Assembly (NCBI RefSeq): GCF_013003915.1
Contig: NZ_JABAIV010000004.1
Location: 372,001-436,000, forward strand
DNA: 64,000 nucleotides
Direction of reading: 5' to 3'
Source: Telluria aromaticivorans
GTDB taxonomy: Bacteria > Pseudomonadota > Gammaproteobacteria > Burkholderiales > Burkholderiaceae_D
Shown piece after piece: positions 44,354 through 53,902 of the stretch; positions within the stretch are counted from its first letter, which is position 1, and each line of letters starts with the position of its first letter. A program made the position numbers and the translations under genes. The notes under the pieces were generated by a model. The model did no database searches. It saw only the letters and a list, made by a program, of their open reading frames with translations, and had not been told where the DNA came from.

Positions 44354-45169
44354 TCATTGGGATCTTTGCAACAGCTCATGCACATGGCGTACGGGGATCG
44401 CGTAGGTAATGCCACTCGGATCCGACACCGCGCTTTCCTTCAAGCCCTTGAGGAACACCATGTTAATGACGCCGACGACGGCTCCGCTGGCCGGATCGTA
44501 CAGCGGGCTACCGCTGTTGCCGGGGTAGGCGGTCCCGTCGAGGTGATAGATATCGAAAGGGCGGCGCTGCAATTGGGTGATGGCGCGCGGGTCGAGCTGG
44601 CGCGAGGTGAGCGAGGGCCGCACCACCGGCGCAATGGCGGCCAGCAAGGCGCGGTGGGTGGCCGCATGCAGTCCCAGCCGCATGCCGAGCGGATAGCCGG
44701 TAAATGCCAGCGCCTGGCCCTCCGCCACCGCGCCCTCCCCGGCCAGCACCAGCGGTGCCAGAGGCGTCCCGCTCAGGCGCAGGTGGGCCAGGTCGTGCTC
44801 CCGGTCGAGTCCGGCGACACGCGCGCCACGGAAACTGACGGCTTCCCCGCCGTTGCCGATGACAATCCCGATTTCTTCCATGCGCGCCACGTCGAGGGTA
44901 TTCGGGATGACGTGGGCATTCGTGATCACGCTCAGGCCATCGCCGACGATGAAGCCGGTACCGGTAAAGACGATGGCAGGCTGGCGTGTCTTGAGCAAGG
45001 TGCCGACGCCGACCACCGATGGCTTGACGCGGGCGACCGTACGCGGCAGCCCTTGCAGCAATTCCTGTGGCGCTTGCGAAGCCAGGGCTTGCGCCGCCAC
45101 GGGAGCTGCGATGGTGCACAGCACAAAGGGCGCGCCCAGCAGAAGTCGGCGCAGGCGCCTGGACGGCAT
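44354..45169 (-). CDS. Secreted trypsin-like serine protease (S1C type)
   Basis: A 271-residue exported protease. The N-terminal basic RRLRRLL and hydrophobic stretch ending PVAAQA form a signal peptide. Catalytic triad: H86 in ITNAHV, D126 in REHDLAHL and S219 in YPGNSGSP. No PDZ domain follows, unlike DegP. The ATG at 45169 is preferred over a TTG start further up. It is periplasmic, divergent from the XrtA operon and upstream of the export lipoprotein gene in the same direction. It may act on envelope or PEP-CTERM proteins (inference). Confidence 0.88.
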   Translation of the reverse strand: MPSRRLRRLLLGAPFVLCTIAAPVAAQALASQAPQELLQGLPRTVARVKPSVVGVGTLLKTRQPAIVFTGTGFIVGDGLSVITNAHVIPNTLDVARMEEIGIVIGNGGEAVSFRGARVAGLDREHDLAHLRLSGTPLAPLVLAGEGAVAEGQALAFTGYPLGMRLGLHAATHRALLAAIAPVVRPSLTSRQLDPRAITQLQRRPFDIYHLDGTAYPGNSGSPLYDPASGAVVGVINMVFLKGLKESAVSDPSGITYAIPVRHVHELLQRSQ

Positions 45170-45551
45170 GTTGCCATTTCGATTAGGAATCAATTGTGTG
45201 GCCTCTTTTGCATTTCCGACATTAAAATACAGCGTTTGATTCAAAGCAATACTCGTTGTACAAGATATCCGAGGAAGTCGAAAACCGTGGAGGTGATGTT
45301 GACTTCAAAGAACATTTTCTTCGGTTAATCGTTGCAAAACGGTAATAACCTGCTGCTAAAGTGCTCTGAACCCAAGGTTTTGGTGTTGTCCTTGGGAATT
45401 GCCGTTGCATGAACACCATTTTTGTGACACAAGGCGCTTATTTTTCCGACCTGCAATTGCAATTGCTCAGTCAACAAGCGATCATGCACACTATTTATTG
45501 ATTGATGGGCTTGCGTTTTTTCACGCAGGCCATTATGGCGAGATCCACGAC
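45170..45551. other. Promoter region between the protease and the XrtA operon
   Basis: This 382-base divergent gap is visibly richer in A/T than its neighbours. It contains a sigma-54-like element (45394-45409, listed separately) facing the XrtA operon and no credible gene. A long frame continuous with the chain-length gene passes through its right half but lacks a start signal and codes for no signal or known domain. Confidence 0.6.
45394..45409 (+). promoter_or_regulatory. Sigma-54-like promoter of the XrtA exopolysaccharide operon
   Basis: GGGAATTGCCGTTGCA has the invariant GG and GC at the required 10-base spacing and a perfect TTGCA -12 box; the -24 box is otherwise weak. It lies about 140 bases before the first gene of the operon. 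The near-consensus RpoN site at the PEP-CTERM gene in this window makes co-regulation plausible. Confidence 0.5.
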
Positions 45552-47081
45552 ATGGCAGAAATCACAGCCTCAATTCTTACTTTCCTCAAGGCAATTGGAA
45601 AGTACCGTTGGCATGCAGTTTTCATCACCTGGGCCGTCGCCGTTGTCGGCTGGGCCGTGGTGCTCAAGCTGCCGAACCAGTATGAAACCTCGGCGCGCGT
45701 CTATGTGGATACCCAGAGTATCCTCAAGCCGCTGCTGTCGGGCATGACTACGCTGCCGAACATCGAGCAGCAGGTGATGTTCATGCGCGGCACCCTGATC
45801 AGCCGTCCGAACGTCGAACGCGTCATGCGCATGGTCGACCTCGACGTCAAGGCCACGACGACCAAGGAGCACGACGAGATTGTCGACGAGCTGATGTCGC
45901 AGATCAAGATCGGCGGCACCGAGCGCGACGACATCTATACCATCAGCTATACCGCGCCCGATCCCAAGCTGGGCAAGGACGTCGTGCAGGCCCTGCTGAC
46001 GATCTTCGTCGAAGGCGGCGCCGGCAAGAAGCAGGATTCGGACAAGGCCGTCCAGTTCATCGACGACCAGATCCGCAACTACGAACAGAAGCTGTCGGCC
46101 GCCGAAAACAGCCTGAAGGAATTCAAGATCCGCCACGTTGGCATGCTGCCGTCGGAAGGCGCCGATTTCGGTTCGCGCATGCTGTCCACGAGCGACGCAC
46201 TGAACTCAGCGCGTCTGGAACTGTCCGAGGCGGTGCAGGCGCGCAACGCGATCCGCCGCCAGATTTCGGGCGAATCGAAGCCGGGCGAGACCTCCGCACC
46301 GGTCATCAACAATCCCGAACTCGACGAACGCATCACCGCCACCACCAAGGCGCTCGACGTCCTGCGCACGCAGTACACCGAAGCCCACCCCGACATCGTC
46401 GCCAATTCCCGCCTGCTCGAGCAGCTGCTTGCCCGCAAGCGCGACGAGGCGAAGAACACCAAGCGCAGCGCCGACCCGGGCGCCGGCTACAGCCCGATGT
46501 TCCAGCAGCTCAATGTGTCGCTGTCGGAAGCGGAAGCGCGCGTGGCTTCGCTGCAGGCCCGCGTCAACGAATACAGCTCGCGCGTCGCGCAGCTGCGCAC
46601 CCAGAGCACCCTGGCGCCCGAGATCGAGGCCCAGCTGGCCCAGCTGAACCGCGACTATGAAGTCAACCGCGACAATTACCAGAAGCTGGTGGAGCGCCGC
46701 GAATCGGCCAAGCTGTCCGGCGACCTGTCCTCGGTCACCGACATGCTGACCTTCCGCGTGATCGACCCGCCGACCGCGCCGCTGCTGCCATCCGGCCCGA
46801 ACCGCCTGCGCCTGTTCTCGCTGGTGTTCGCCGCCGCGCTCGGCGCCGGCCTGGCCGCTGCCTTCCTGATGAGCCAGTTGCGCCCGACCTTCCTGAGCCA
46901 GGCCGCCCTGCGCGATGCCACTGGCCTGCCGATCCTGGGCTCGATCAGCATGAACTGGACCGGCGAGCAGACCGTCCGCCGCAAGCGCCGCCTGTTGGCG
47001 CTGGGCGCGGCCATCCTGCTGCTGCTGGCCCTCTATGGCGCGGGCGTGACGGCCATCCTGGTCCGTCCGAACGGCCTGTAA
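45552..47081 (+). CDS. XrtA-system polysaccharide chain length determinant
   Basis: A 509-residue Wzz-type inner-membrane protein resembling TIGR03007. It has a membrane helix near residues 20-38 (HAVFITWAVAVVGWAVVLKL), a Wzz domain, long coiled-coil helices (YEQKLSAAENSLKEFK), and a C-terminal helix (LGAAILLLLALYGAGVTAIL). It sets chain length and works with the tyrosine kinase next to it. The ATG at 45552 is chosen because it begins the family's N-terminus. It heads the operon. Confidence 0.93.
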   Translation: MAEITASILTFLKAIGKYRWHAVFITWAVAVVGWAVVLKLPNQYETSARVYVDTQSILKPLLSGMTTLPNIEQQVMFMRGTLISRPNVERVMRMVDLDVKATTTKEHDEIVDELMSQIKIGGTERDDIYTISYTAPDPKLGKDVVQALLTIFVEGGAGKKQDSDKAVQFIDDQIRNYEQKLSAAENSLKEFKIRHVGMLPSEGADFGSRMLSTSDALNSARLELSEAVQARNAIRRQISGESKPGETSAPVINNPELDERITATTKALDVLRTQYTEAHPDIVANSRLLEQLLARKRDEAKNTKRSADPGAGYSPMFQQLNVSLSEAEARVASLQARVNEYSSRVAQLRTQSTLAPEIEAQLAQLNRDYEVNRDNYQKLVERRESAKLSGDLSSVTDMLTFRVIDPPTAPLLPSGPNRLRLFSLVFAAALGAGLAAAFLMSQLRPTFLSQAALRDATGLPILGSISMNWTGEQTVRRKRRLLALGAAILLLLALYGAGVTAILVRPNGL

Positions 47082-47100
47082 CCGAATCCAAGGAGCAGCT

Positions 47101-48081
47101 GTGAGCATTATCGAAAAAGCGGCCCGCCGCATCGACCTGGACCGCGGCCAGGCCAACGTACCGGCGCCCGTGCCGCCACAGGCAGCGGCGCCGGTCATCG
47201 CACCCGTGCCGCAGGCCGGCAGCGACACCGTTGAAACACTGGCAGCGCCAGGCATGGTCGCGCCGGCAGTCGCCCCCGTTACCGCAGCAGCACCGGCATT
47301 GCCGGCGCCCGACGACGAGCACGCCGCGGCGCCCGGTTCGGCCGTGCGCGGCAGCACCCGCAAGGTTGACCTCGACCTGGCCAAGATGCGCGCCACCGGC
47401 ATGGTCACCGCCGCCGGCGGACGCACCAGCCTGCTGGAAGACTTCCGCCTCATCAAGCGCCCGCTGCTCAAGCGCGCATTCGCCGAGCGCACCGCCGGCG
47501 ACAACCCGGGCAACCTGATCATGCTGACCAGCTCGCTGCCAGGTGAAGGCAAGACCTATTGCGCGATCAACCTGGCGATGAGCATCGCGATGGAACTCGA
47601 CCACACCGTATTGCTGGTCGATGCCGACGTTGCGCGCCCGTCGGTGCTGCGCACGCTCGGCCTGCCCGCCGAACGCGGCCTGATGGACCTGCTGATCGAC
47701 GACAAGCTCGACATGTCCGACGTGCTGTTGCGTACCAACGTCGACACGCTGAGCATCCTGGCCGCCGGCACCAGCACGCCGCGCGCGACCGAGTTGCTGG
47801 CCAGCTCGACCATGACCTCGCTGGTGCACGAAATCGCCAACCGCTATCCGGACCGGATCGTCATCTTCGATTCGCCGCCGCTGCTGTTGACCAGCGAAGC
47901 GCGCGCACTGGCCTCTCACATGGGCCAGATCGTGGTCGTCGTCGAAAGCCAGACCACGACCCAGCACGCGGTCAAGGAAGCGCTGCACCAGCTGGAAGGC
48001 TGCCCCAACGTCAACCTCATCTATAACAAGACCAGGGATATTCCTGGCATTGAAGAGACGTATGACTATCACTATGGGTAA
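47101..48081 (+). CDS. XrtA-associated tyrosine autokinase
   Basis: A 326-residue BY-kinase resembling TIGR03018. After an Ala/Pro-rich stretch the P-loop SLPGEGKT lies at 145-152, Walker A' is VLLVDADVARPS, and the C-terminus has a Tyr cluster (EETYDYHYG) for autophosphorylation. It controls polysaccharide chain assembly through the chain-length protein. GTG start with AGGAG upstream. It overlaps the following outer-membrane protein gene by 20 bases. Confidence 0.93.
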   Translation: MSIIEKAARRIDLDRGQANVPAPVPPQAAAPVIAPVPQAGSDTVETLAAPGMVAPAVAPVTAAAPALPAPDDEHAAAPGSAVRGSTRKVDLDLAKMRATGMVTAAGGRTSLLEDFRLIKRPLLKRAFAERTAGDNPGNLIMLTSSLPGEGKTYCAINLAMSIAMELDHTVLLVDADVARPSVLRTLGLPAERGLMDLLIDDKLDMSDVLLRTNVDTLSILAAGTSTPRATELLASSTMTSLVHEIANRYPDRIVIFDSPPLLLTSEARALASHMGQIVVVVESQTTTQHAVKEALHQLEGCPNVNLIYNKTRDIPGIEETYDYHYG

Positions 48082-49651
48082 GCTGGCGGGACGGCCACCT
48101 GCCGCCCTGGCGCAATCTGCGCCACGCCTGGCCCTGCGCCTGGCGCCCCTTGCCGCCGCAGCCATGCTGCTGGCCGGCGAATGCCGGGCCGACTGGCGCG
48201 TCCAGCCGATCATCGGCGTGAGCGGCACCTTCACCGACAATGTCAGCCGGACGGACGACTCACGCGCGCATTCGCAATTCGTCACCGAGATCACCCCGGC
48301 TCTGGTGCTGTTCGGCAAAGGCCGACGTTTCGAGGTCGCGGCCTCCGGCCAGGCCCGCCAATATGCCTACAGCAACGGCAAGGTGCCGGGCACTGCCGAC
48401 CGCGTTTATGACTATGGCCTCAACGGCCGCGGCGAACTCGTCGAGGACCTGCTGTTCGTCGAGGCCAGCGCCTCGTCGTCTCCGCAGAGCATCTCGGCCT
48501 TCGGCCAGCAATCGAATTCCAGCCTGTACGCGCTGGGCAACCGCGCCCAGGTCAAGACCTGGCGCGTCAGCCCTTACCTCACCCAGCGCCTCGGCAACAC
48601 CGCGCTGGTGTCGGTGCGCTATGCGCGCGATTCGGTCAACTCGGATATCAACAGCTTCGGCAACAGCGTGGGCGACAGCGTCCTTGCCAGCCTCACCAGC
48701 GGCAAATCCTTCGACGCCCTCGGCTGGGGCCTGACCTACACGCGCCAGGACCTCACCAGCGCGATCGGCGGCGACTCGTCGAGCGAAAGCGCCAGCGGTA
48801 ACCTGCGCTACGCCCTCAACAAGCGCTTCTGGCTGACCGCCAACGCCGGCTATGACCGTTACGACTACCAGGCCCTGGGGGGCCGCACCGAAGGACGCAA
48901 CTGGGCGGCCGGGATTGACTGGACGCCTTCGCAGCGTAGCCGCCTGAGTGCCGAGATCGGCCGCCACTTCTACGGCCAGACCGGCAAGCTGTTCGCCCTG
49001 CACCGCAGCCGCCATACCGTCTGGAACATTTCCTACGACGACGTGATTACCAACAGCCGCCAGCAATTTTTGCTGCCGTCGACGATCGATACCGCGGCCC
49101 TGCTCGACCGCCTGTTCTCGGCGACGATCAGCGACCCGCTGCTGCGCCAGCAGGCTGTGGCCAACTATATCCAGCAGACGGGCCTGCCGCCGAGCCTGGC
49201 CGACAGTGTCAACTACCTGAGCAACCGCTACCTGCGCGAAAAGCGCCTGCAGGCCTCGAGCGCCTACACCAAGGGCCGCAGCAGTGGGGTGCTGACCCTG
49301 TACCGCACTGAACGCACCGCTCTGTCGGACCAGCAAAGCGACAGCGAACTGCTCGGCAGCCAGCTCTCCAGCTTGAACGACAACGTGCACCAGAAGGGCG
49401 CCAGCCTGACCTACAACTACCGCATGAACTCGCGCACCAGCGTGCTCGCCACGGCGGTGTTCTCGCGCAGCCTGTCGCAAACCACCGGCTATGAATCGTC
49501 CAACCGCGAATTGCGCGCCGGCCTGACCCGCCAGCTCGGCAACAACCTGCGCGGCGCGGTCGAACTGCGCAACATGCGCGGCGGCCTGGGTCCGACGGCC
49601 GGCAACTACCGCGAAAACGCGGTGTCCGCCAGCCTGACCTTCCAGCTTTAA
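48062..49651 (+). CDS. XrtA/PEP-CTERM system-associated outer-membrane beta-barrel protein
   Basis: A 529-residue protein resembling TIGR03016. After a signal peptide (LAAAAMLLAGECRA) the mature part alternates polar and hydrophobic residues as in a beta-barrel (GVSGTFTDNVSRTDDS, GLTYTRQDLTS) and ends in VSASLTFQL, with a terminal hydrophobic strand. It may be a polysaccharide export porin. The ATG at 48062 lies within the end of the kinase gene and follows GAAGAG. Confidence 0.88.
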   Translation: MTITMGKLAGRPPAALAQSAPRLALRLAPLAAAAMLLAGECRADWRVQPIIGVSGTFTDNVSRTDDSRAHSQFVTEITPALVLFGKGRRFEVAASGQARQYAYSNGKVPGTADRVYDYGLNGRGELVEDLLFVEASASSSPQSISAFGQQSNSSLYALGNRAQVKTWRVSPYLTQRLGNTALVSVRYARDSVNSDINSFGNSVGDSVLASLTSGKSFDALGWGLTYTRQDLTSAIGGDSSSESASGNLRYALNKRFWLTANAGYDRYDYQALGGRTEGRNWAAGIDWTPSQRSRLSAEIGRHFYGQTGKLFALHRSRHTVWNISYDDVITNSRQQFLLPSTIDTAALLDRLFSATISDPLLRQQAVANYIQQTGLPPSLADSVNYLSNRYLREKRLQASSAYTKGRSSGVLTLYRTERTALSDQQSDSELLGSQLSSLNDNVHQKGASLTYNYRMNSRTSVLATAVFSRSLSQTTGYESSNRELRAGLTRQLGNNLRGAVELRNMRGGLGPTAGNYRENAVSASLTFQL

Positions 49652-49665
49652 GGAGCCAGCAAGCG

Positions 49666-50706
49666 ATGTACGAAACCTACTACGGACTGTCCGCCAAGCC
49701 ATTCCAGCTGCGCCCGGACCCCCACTTCTTCTTCGGCAGCAAGGGTCACAAGCGCGCCATGGCCTACCTCGAGTACGGCATGTCGCAGGGCGAGGGCTTC
49801 ATCGTCATCACCGGCGAAGTCGGTGCGGGCAAGACCACGCTGGTGCGCAACCTGCTCAACAAGATCCCGCTCGACCAGATCGTCGCCGCCCACATCGTCA
49901 ACACCAGCCTCGATCCGGAAGACACGCTGCGCATGGTGGTCTCCAGCTTCGGCTTGCCGTACGAAGGCGCCAGCAAGGCCGAGCTGCTCAACCGCCTCGA
50001 GCAGTTCCTGCGCAGCGTCGACCGCCAGGGCAAGCGCGCCCTGCTCCTGATCGACGAGGCCCAGAACCTGAACGCGCGCACGGTCGAAGAACTGCGCATG
50101 CTGTCGAACTTCCAGACCGACGACCGCTCGCTGCTGCAGACCTTCCTGCTCGGCCAGCCGGAATTCCGCACCACCCTGCACAGCCCCGGCATGCAGCAAC
50201 TGCGCCAGCGCGTGATCGCCAGCTACCACCTGGGACCGATGGATGCGCAGGAAACCCGCGCCTACATCGAGCACCGCCTGGCCACGGTCGGCTGGCAGGG
50301 CGACCCCGCCTTTGACGAGGGCGCCCATGCGGCGATCTTCGCCTACAGCGGCGGCATCCCGCGCAAGACCAATACGCTGATGGACCGCGTGCTGCTGATG
50401 GGCTACCTGGAAGAGATGCACGCGTTCACCGAAGCGGACATCAGCGAAGTGGTGCGCGACATCTCGGAAGAATTCGAGCTGCCCGAGGGCGCCGGCATCG
50501 ACGACCCTGCCGGATCGGCTGCGATGGCGCAGCACGAGCTGCGCACCATGGACACCCGTGGCGGAGAACGCCGCGCCAGCGTGGAACTGCTCGATGAACG
50601 CATGATGCGGCTCGAAAAATCGATCGTCTCGGTACTGTCGATCCTGAAGAAAATCGTTGCTACGCCCCAGGGCGCGGCGACCCAGCACATGGACAACCAG
50701 GAATGA
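49666..50706 (+). CDS. XrtA/PEP-CTERM system-associated ATPase (ExeA-like)
   Basis: A 346-residue AAA ATPase resembling TIGR03015 and GspA/ExeA. P-loop GEVGAGKT is at 50-57 and Walker B LLLIDEAQN near 128-136, followed by the sensor region (LLGQPEFRTTL). It has no C-terminal periplasmic domain, unlike ExeA. It probably helps assemble the secretion or polysaccharide apparatus. Its stop overlaps the start of the deacetylase gene (ATGA). Confidence 0.92.
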   Translation: MYETYYGLSAKPFQLRPDPHFFFGSKGHKRAMAYLEYGMSQGEGFIVITGEVGAGKTTLVRNLLNKIPLDQIVAAHIVNTSLDPEDTLRMVVSSFGLPYEGASKAELLNRLEQFLRSVDRQGKRALLLIDEAQNLNARTVEELRMLSNFQTDDRSLLQTFLLGQPEFRTTLHSPGMQQLRQRVIASYHLGPMDAQETRAYIEHRLATVGWQGDPAFDEGAHAAIFAYSGGIPRKTNTLMDRVLLMGYLEEMHAFTEADISEVVRDISEEFELPEGAGIDDPAGSAAMAQHELRTMDTRGGERRASVELLDERMMRLEKSIVSVLSILKKIVATPQGAATQHMDNQE

Positions 50707-51587
50707 AACCCTACGAACCGGTCGCCCGCCTTGCCCCCGTGCCGGGCCAGCGCATCAAGAACGCCATGACCTGCGACGTCGAGGATTACTTCCAGGTGTC
50801 GGCCTTCGCGCCCTACATCGACCGCGCCAGCTGGCCTGCGCGCGAATGCCGGGTCGAAGCCAACATCGAACGCATCCTGGCGCTGTACGAGCGCCACGGC
50901 GTGAAAGCGACCTTCTTCACCCTCGGCTGGATCGCCGAGCGTTATCCCCAGATGGTGAAGCAGATCGTCGCCGCCGGCCACGAACTGGCCAGCCACGGCT
51001 ACGGCCACCTGCGCGCATCCGACCAGACCCAGGCCGAATTCAGCAACGATATCCGCTCGGCCAAGGCGCTGCTGGAAGACATCGGCGGCCAAGCCGTGCT
51101 GGGTTACCGCGCGCCGAGCTTCTCGATCGGCCACGCCAACCTGTGGGCGCTGGAAGCGCTGCACGACGCCGGCTACCGCTACAGCTCGAGCATCTACCCG
51201 ATCGCGCACGACCACTACGGCATGCCCGACGCGCCGCGCTTCGCTTTTTATCCGCACGGGCCGGACGGCCTGCTGGAAGTGCCGGTCACCACGGTCAACA
51301 TGTTCGGCCGCAACCTGCCGGCCGGCGGCGGCGGCTATTTCCGCCTGCTGCCCTACGCGCTCTCGCGCTGGATGATGCAGAAGGTGAATCGCGAAGACGG
51401 CCAGCCTGCGCTGTTCTACTTCCACCCGTGGGAACTCGACCCCGGCCAGCCGCGCCCTGAAGGCCTGGATGCCAAGTCGCGCTTCCGCCACTACGTCAAC
51501 ATCGAACGCATGGAAGGCCGCCTCGAACGGCTGGCGCGCGATTTCGCGTGGGACCGCATGGACCGCATCTTCCTGGACAAGAAATAA
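50703..51587 (+). CDS. XrtA-system polysaccharide deacetylase
   Basis: A 294-residue NodB-type deacetylase resembling TIGR03006. Features are MTCDVEDYFQVSAF, where CDVED holds the metal/catalytic Asp pair, TFFTLGWIAERYP, and ELASHGYGHLRAS with the two His ligands, plus YRAPSFSIG. No signal peptide is seen. It would remove acetyl groups from the polysaccharide or a lipid-linked precursor. Start overlaps the ATPase gene by four bases. Confidence 0.93.
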   Translation: MKPYEPVARLAPVPGQRIKNAMTCDVEDYFQVSAFAPYIDRASWPARECRVEANIERILALYERHGVKATFFTLGWIAERYPQMVKQIVAAGHELASHGYGHLRASDQTQAEFSNDIRSAKALLEDIGGQAVLGYRAPSFSIGHANLWALEALHDAGYRYSSSIYPIAHDHYGMPDAPRFAFYPHGPDGLLEVPVTTVNMFGRNLPAGGGGYFRLLPYALSRWMMQKVNREDGQPALFYFHPWELDPGQPRPEGLDAKSRFRHYVNIERMEGRLERLARDFAWDRMDRIFLDKK

Positions 51588-51607
51588 AGAATTAGGCACA
51601 CCGCACC

Positions 51608-52705
51608 ATGAACTCGATCATCGAAGCCGCCCAGGCCAAACGCGCCGCCCCGCTGCTTGCAGCCGGACCGCAAACCCTGCACCTGCTGCAGCCGCAGGAC
51701 TATGCCCGCTGGGACGCTTTCGTGCGCGCCTGCCCTGACGCCACCTTCTTTCACCTGTCGGGCTGGCAGAAGGTGATCGAGGAATCGTTCGGCATCAAGA
51801 CCTGGTTCTACTACGTCCAGCAGGACGGCCAGATCCAGGGTGTGCTGCCGCTGGCCGAGATCAAGAGCCGCCTGTTCGGCCACTCGCTCGGCGCGATGCC
51901 CTTCTGCGTGTATGGCGGCGTGGCCGCGCTCGACGAGGGTGCGCGCCGCCTGCTCGACGAAGCGGCCGACAAGCTGGCGCGCGAGCTCGGCGTCGGCCAC
52001 CTGGAATACCGCGGCATGCAGCGCGCCCACCCGGGCGACGACAGCTGGCATACCAAGGAACTCTACGTCACCTTCCGCAAGGAGATCTCGAGCGACGACG
52101 AGGCCAACCTGAACGCCATCCCGCGCAAGCAGCGCGCCATGGTGCGCAAGGGGATCAAGCTGGGCCTGAAGGGCGTAATCGAGGATAACGTCGACCGCAT
52201 GTTCGAGGCCTATGCCAACAGCGTGCTGCGCCTGGGCACCCCAGTGTTCCCGAAAAAATACTTCGCCAAGCTGCAGCAGGTGTTCGGTGCCGAATGCGAA
52301 GTGCGCAGCATCTACACCACCGACGACCGCCTGGTGGCTTCGGTGCTGTCCTTCTACTGGCGCGACGAAGTGGTGCCCTACTACGGCGGCGGCATGGACC
52401 TGGCGCGCGAAGTGGCCGGCAACGACTTCATGTACTGGAACCTGATGCAGGCTGCCGCTGCCCGCGGTTGCCGCATCTTCGACTACGGCCGCAGCAAGCT
52501 GGGCACCGGCGCCTATGATTTCAAGAAGAACTGGGGCTTCACCGCAGAACCCCTGCCGTATGAATACAAGCTGTACGCATCGAGTGCGCTGCCGGACAAT
52601 AATCCGCTGAATCCGAAGTACCAGCTGTTCATCAAGATGTGGAAGAAGCTGCCGCTGCCGGTGGCGAACTTCCTCGGCCCTTACATCGTGCGCAACCTGG
52701 GATAA
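51608..52705 (+). CDS. FemAB-family XrtA/PEP-CTERM system-associated protein
   Basis: A 365-residue protein with tandem GNAT-like domains resembling TIGR03019. Features are DATFFHLSGWQKVIEESFG, CVYGGVAAL, LRLGTPVFPKKYF and FDYGRSKLGTGAYDFKKNWGF. FemAB proteins transfer amino acids from aminoacyl-tRNA to glycan peptides; here the target may be the exopolysaccharide or its carrier (inference). It follows the deacetylase after about 20 bases. Confidence 0.9.
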   Translation: MNSIIEAAQAKRAAPLLAAGPQTLHLLQPQDYARWDAFVRACPDATFFHLSGWQKVIEESFGIKTWFYYVQQDGQIQGVLPLAEIKSRLFGHSLGAMPFCVYGGVAALDEGARRLLDEAADKLARELGVGHLEYRGMQRAHPGDDSWHTKELYVTFRKEISSDDEANLNAIPRKQRAMVRKGIKLGLKGVIEDNVDRMFEAYANSVLRLGTPVFPKKYFAKLQQVFGAECEVRSIYTTDDRLVASVLSFYWRDEVVPYYGGGMDLAREVAGNDFMYWNLMQAAAARGCRIFDYGRSKLGTGAYDFKKNWGFTAEPLPYEYKLYASSALPDNNPLNPKYQLFIKMWKKLPLPVANFLGPYIVRNLG

Positions 52706-52708
52706 ACC

Positions 52709-53902
52709 GTGGAAGACCTGCTCCTGCTGATCCACCGGATCCCCTACCCGCCGAACAAGGGCGACAAGATTCGTTCCTACCACCTGCTCAAGCACCTGGC
52801 GCGCGACTACCGCGTGCACCTGGCGACCTTTGTCGACGATGCCGACGATTGGCAGCACGTGCCGACCGTGGAAAAGCTGTGCGCGAGCAGCCATTACGCC
52901 GGCCTGAACCCGCTGCTGGCGCGCGTGCGCAGTTTAAAGGCGCTGGCCACCAACCGCTCGCTGTCGCTCGACTATTACAGTGATGCCGGCCTGCAGCGCT
53001 GGGTCGACGAAACCGTCGCCGCGCACGGCATCGAGCGCGTGCTGGTGTTCTCGTCGGCGATGGCGCAGTACGCCGACAAATACCCAAGCGCGCGCCGCGT
53101 GGTCGACTTCTGCGACGTCGACTCGGACAAGTGGCGCCAGTACGCCGACAAGAAATCCTGGCCGATGAGCTGGCTGTACCGCCACGAGGCACGCCAGCTG
53201 CTGTCCTACGAGCGCAAGGTGGCGCGCGACTACGACGCCTCGCTGTTCGTCTCCGGGCCCGAAGCGGACCTGTTCCGCCAACTGGCGCCGGAAAGCGACG
53301 CCAAGATCGGCTTCTTCAGCAATGGCGTCGACACCGACTACTTTTCTCCCGAGGCAGTCGACACCAGCCCGTTCGCCGAAGGCGAGCGCGCCATTGTGTT
53401 CACCGGCGCCATGGATTACTGGCCGAACGTGGATGCAGTACAGTGGTTTGCGGACGACGTGATGCCGCTGCTGCGCGCCCGCTTCCCTGACCTGCGCTTC
53501 TATATCGTCGGCGCGCGCCCGTCCCCGGCGGTGCTGGAACTGGCGAAGCAGCCGAACATCGTCGTCACCGGCACCGTGCCGGACGTACGTCCCTATATCG
53601 CGCACGCGCAAGCGGCCGTAGCGCCGCTGCGCATCGCGCGCGGCATCCAGAACAAGGTGCTCGAGGCGATGGCGATGGCCACCCCGGTGGTGGTCTCGCC
53701 GCAGGCGCTCGAAGGCATCGACGCCGAGCCGGGCCTGGAACTGGTGCTGGCACAGGACGCCGCCGGTTTTTCCGACGCGGTCGCCGCACTGCTGGCACGC
53801 AACGGCAACGAGATCGGTCTGGCCGCACGCGCCAAGGTCGAAAACAAATACAGCTGGCCGAGCAACCTGGCCTGCATCGGGGAGCGACTCGAATGCATCT
53901 GA
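52709..53902 (+). CDS. PEP-CTERM/XrtA-system glycosyltransferase (TIGR03087-like)
   Basis: A 397-residue GT-B glycosyltransferase of family 4 type. N-terminal HRIPYPPNKGDKIRSYHLLKHLA is the acceptor side and the C-terminal half has FTGAMDYWPNVDAVQWF, GTVPDVRPYIAHAQAAVAPL and KVLEAMAMATPVV. It adds a sugar to the repeat unit. GTG start, three bases after the femAB stop; its end overlaps the exosortase start. Confidence 0.92.
   Translation: MEDLLLLIHRIPYPPNKGDKIRSYHLLKHLARDYRVHLATFVDDADDWQHVPTVEKLCASSHYAGLNPLLARVRSLKALATNRSLSLDYYSDAGLQRWVDETVAAHGIERVLVFSSAMAQYADKYPSARRVVDFCDVDSDKWRQYADKKSWPMSWLYRHEARQLLSYERKVARDYDASLFVSGPEADLFRQLAPESDAKIGFFSNGVDTDYFSPEAVDTSPFAEGERAIVFTGAMDYWPNVDAVQWFADDVMPLLRARFPDLRFYIVGARPSPAVLELAKQPNIVVTGTVPDVRPYIAHAQAAVAPLRIARGIQNKVLEAMAMATPVVVSPQALEGIDAEPGLELVLAQDAAGFSDAVAALLARNGNEIGLAARAKVENKYSWPSNLACIGERLECI

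Noticed and set aside
45399..45551. N-terminal extension of the chain-length determinant
   Set aside because: It would start at TTG within the sigma-54-like element, has no ribosome-binding site, and adds residues foreign to the family before the natural N-terminus at 45552.
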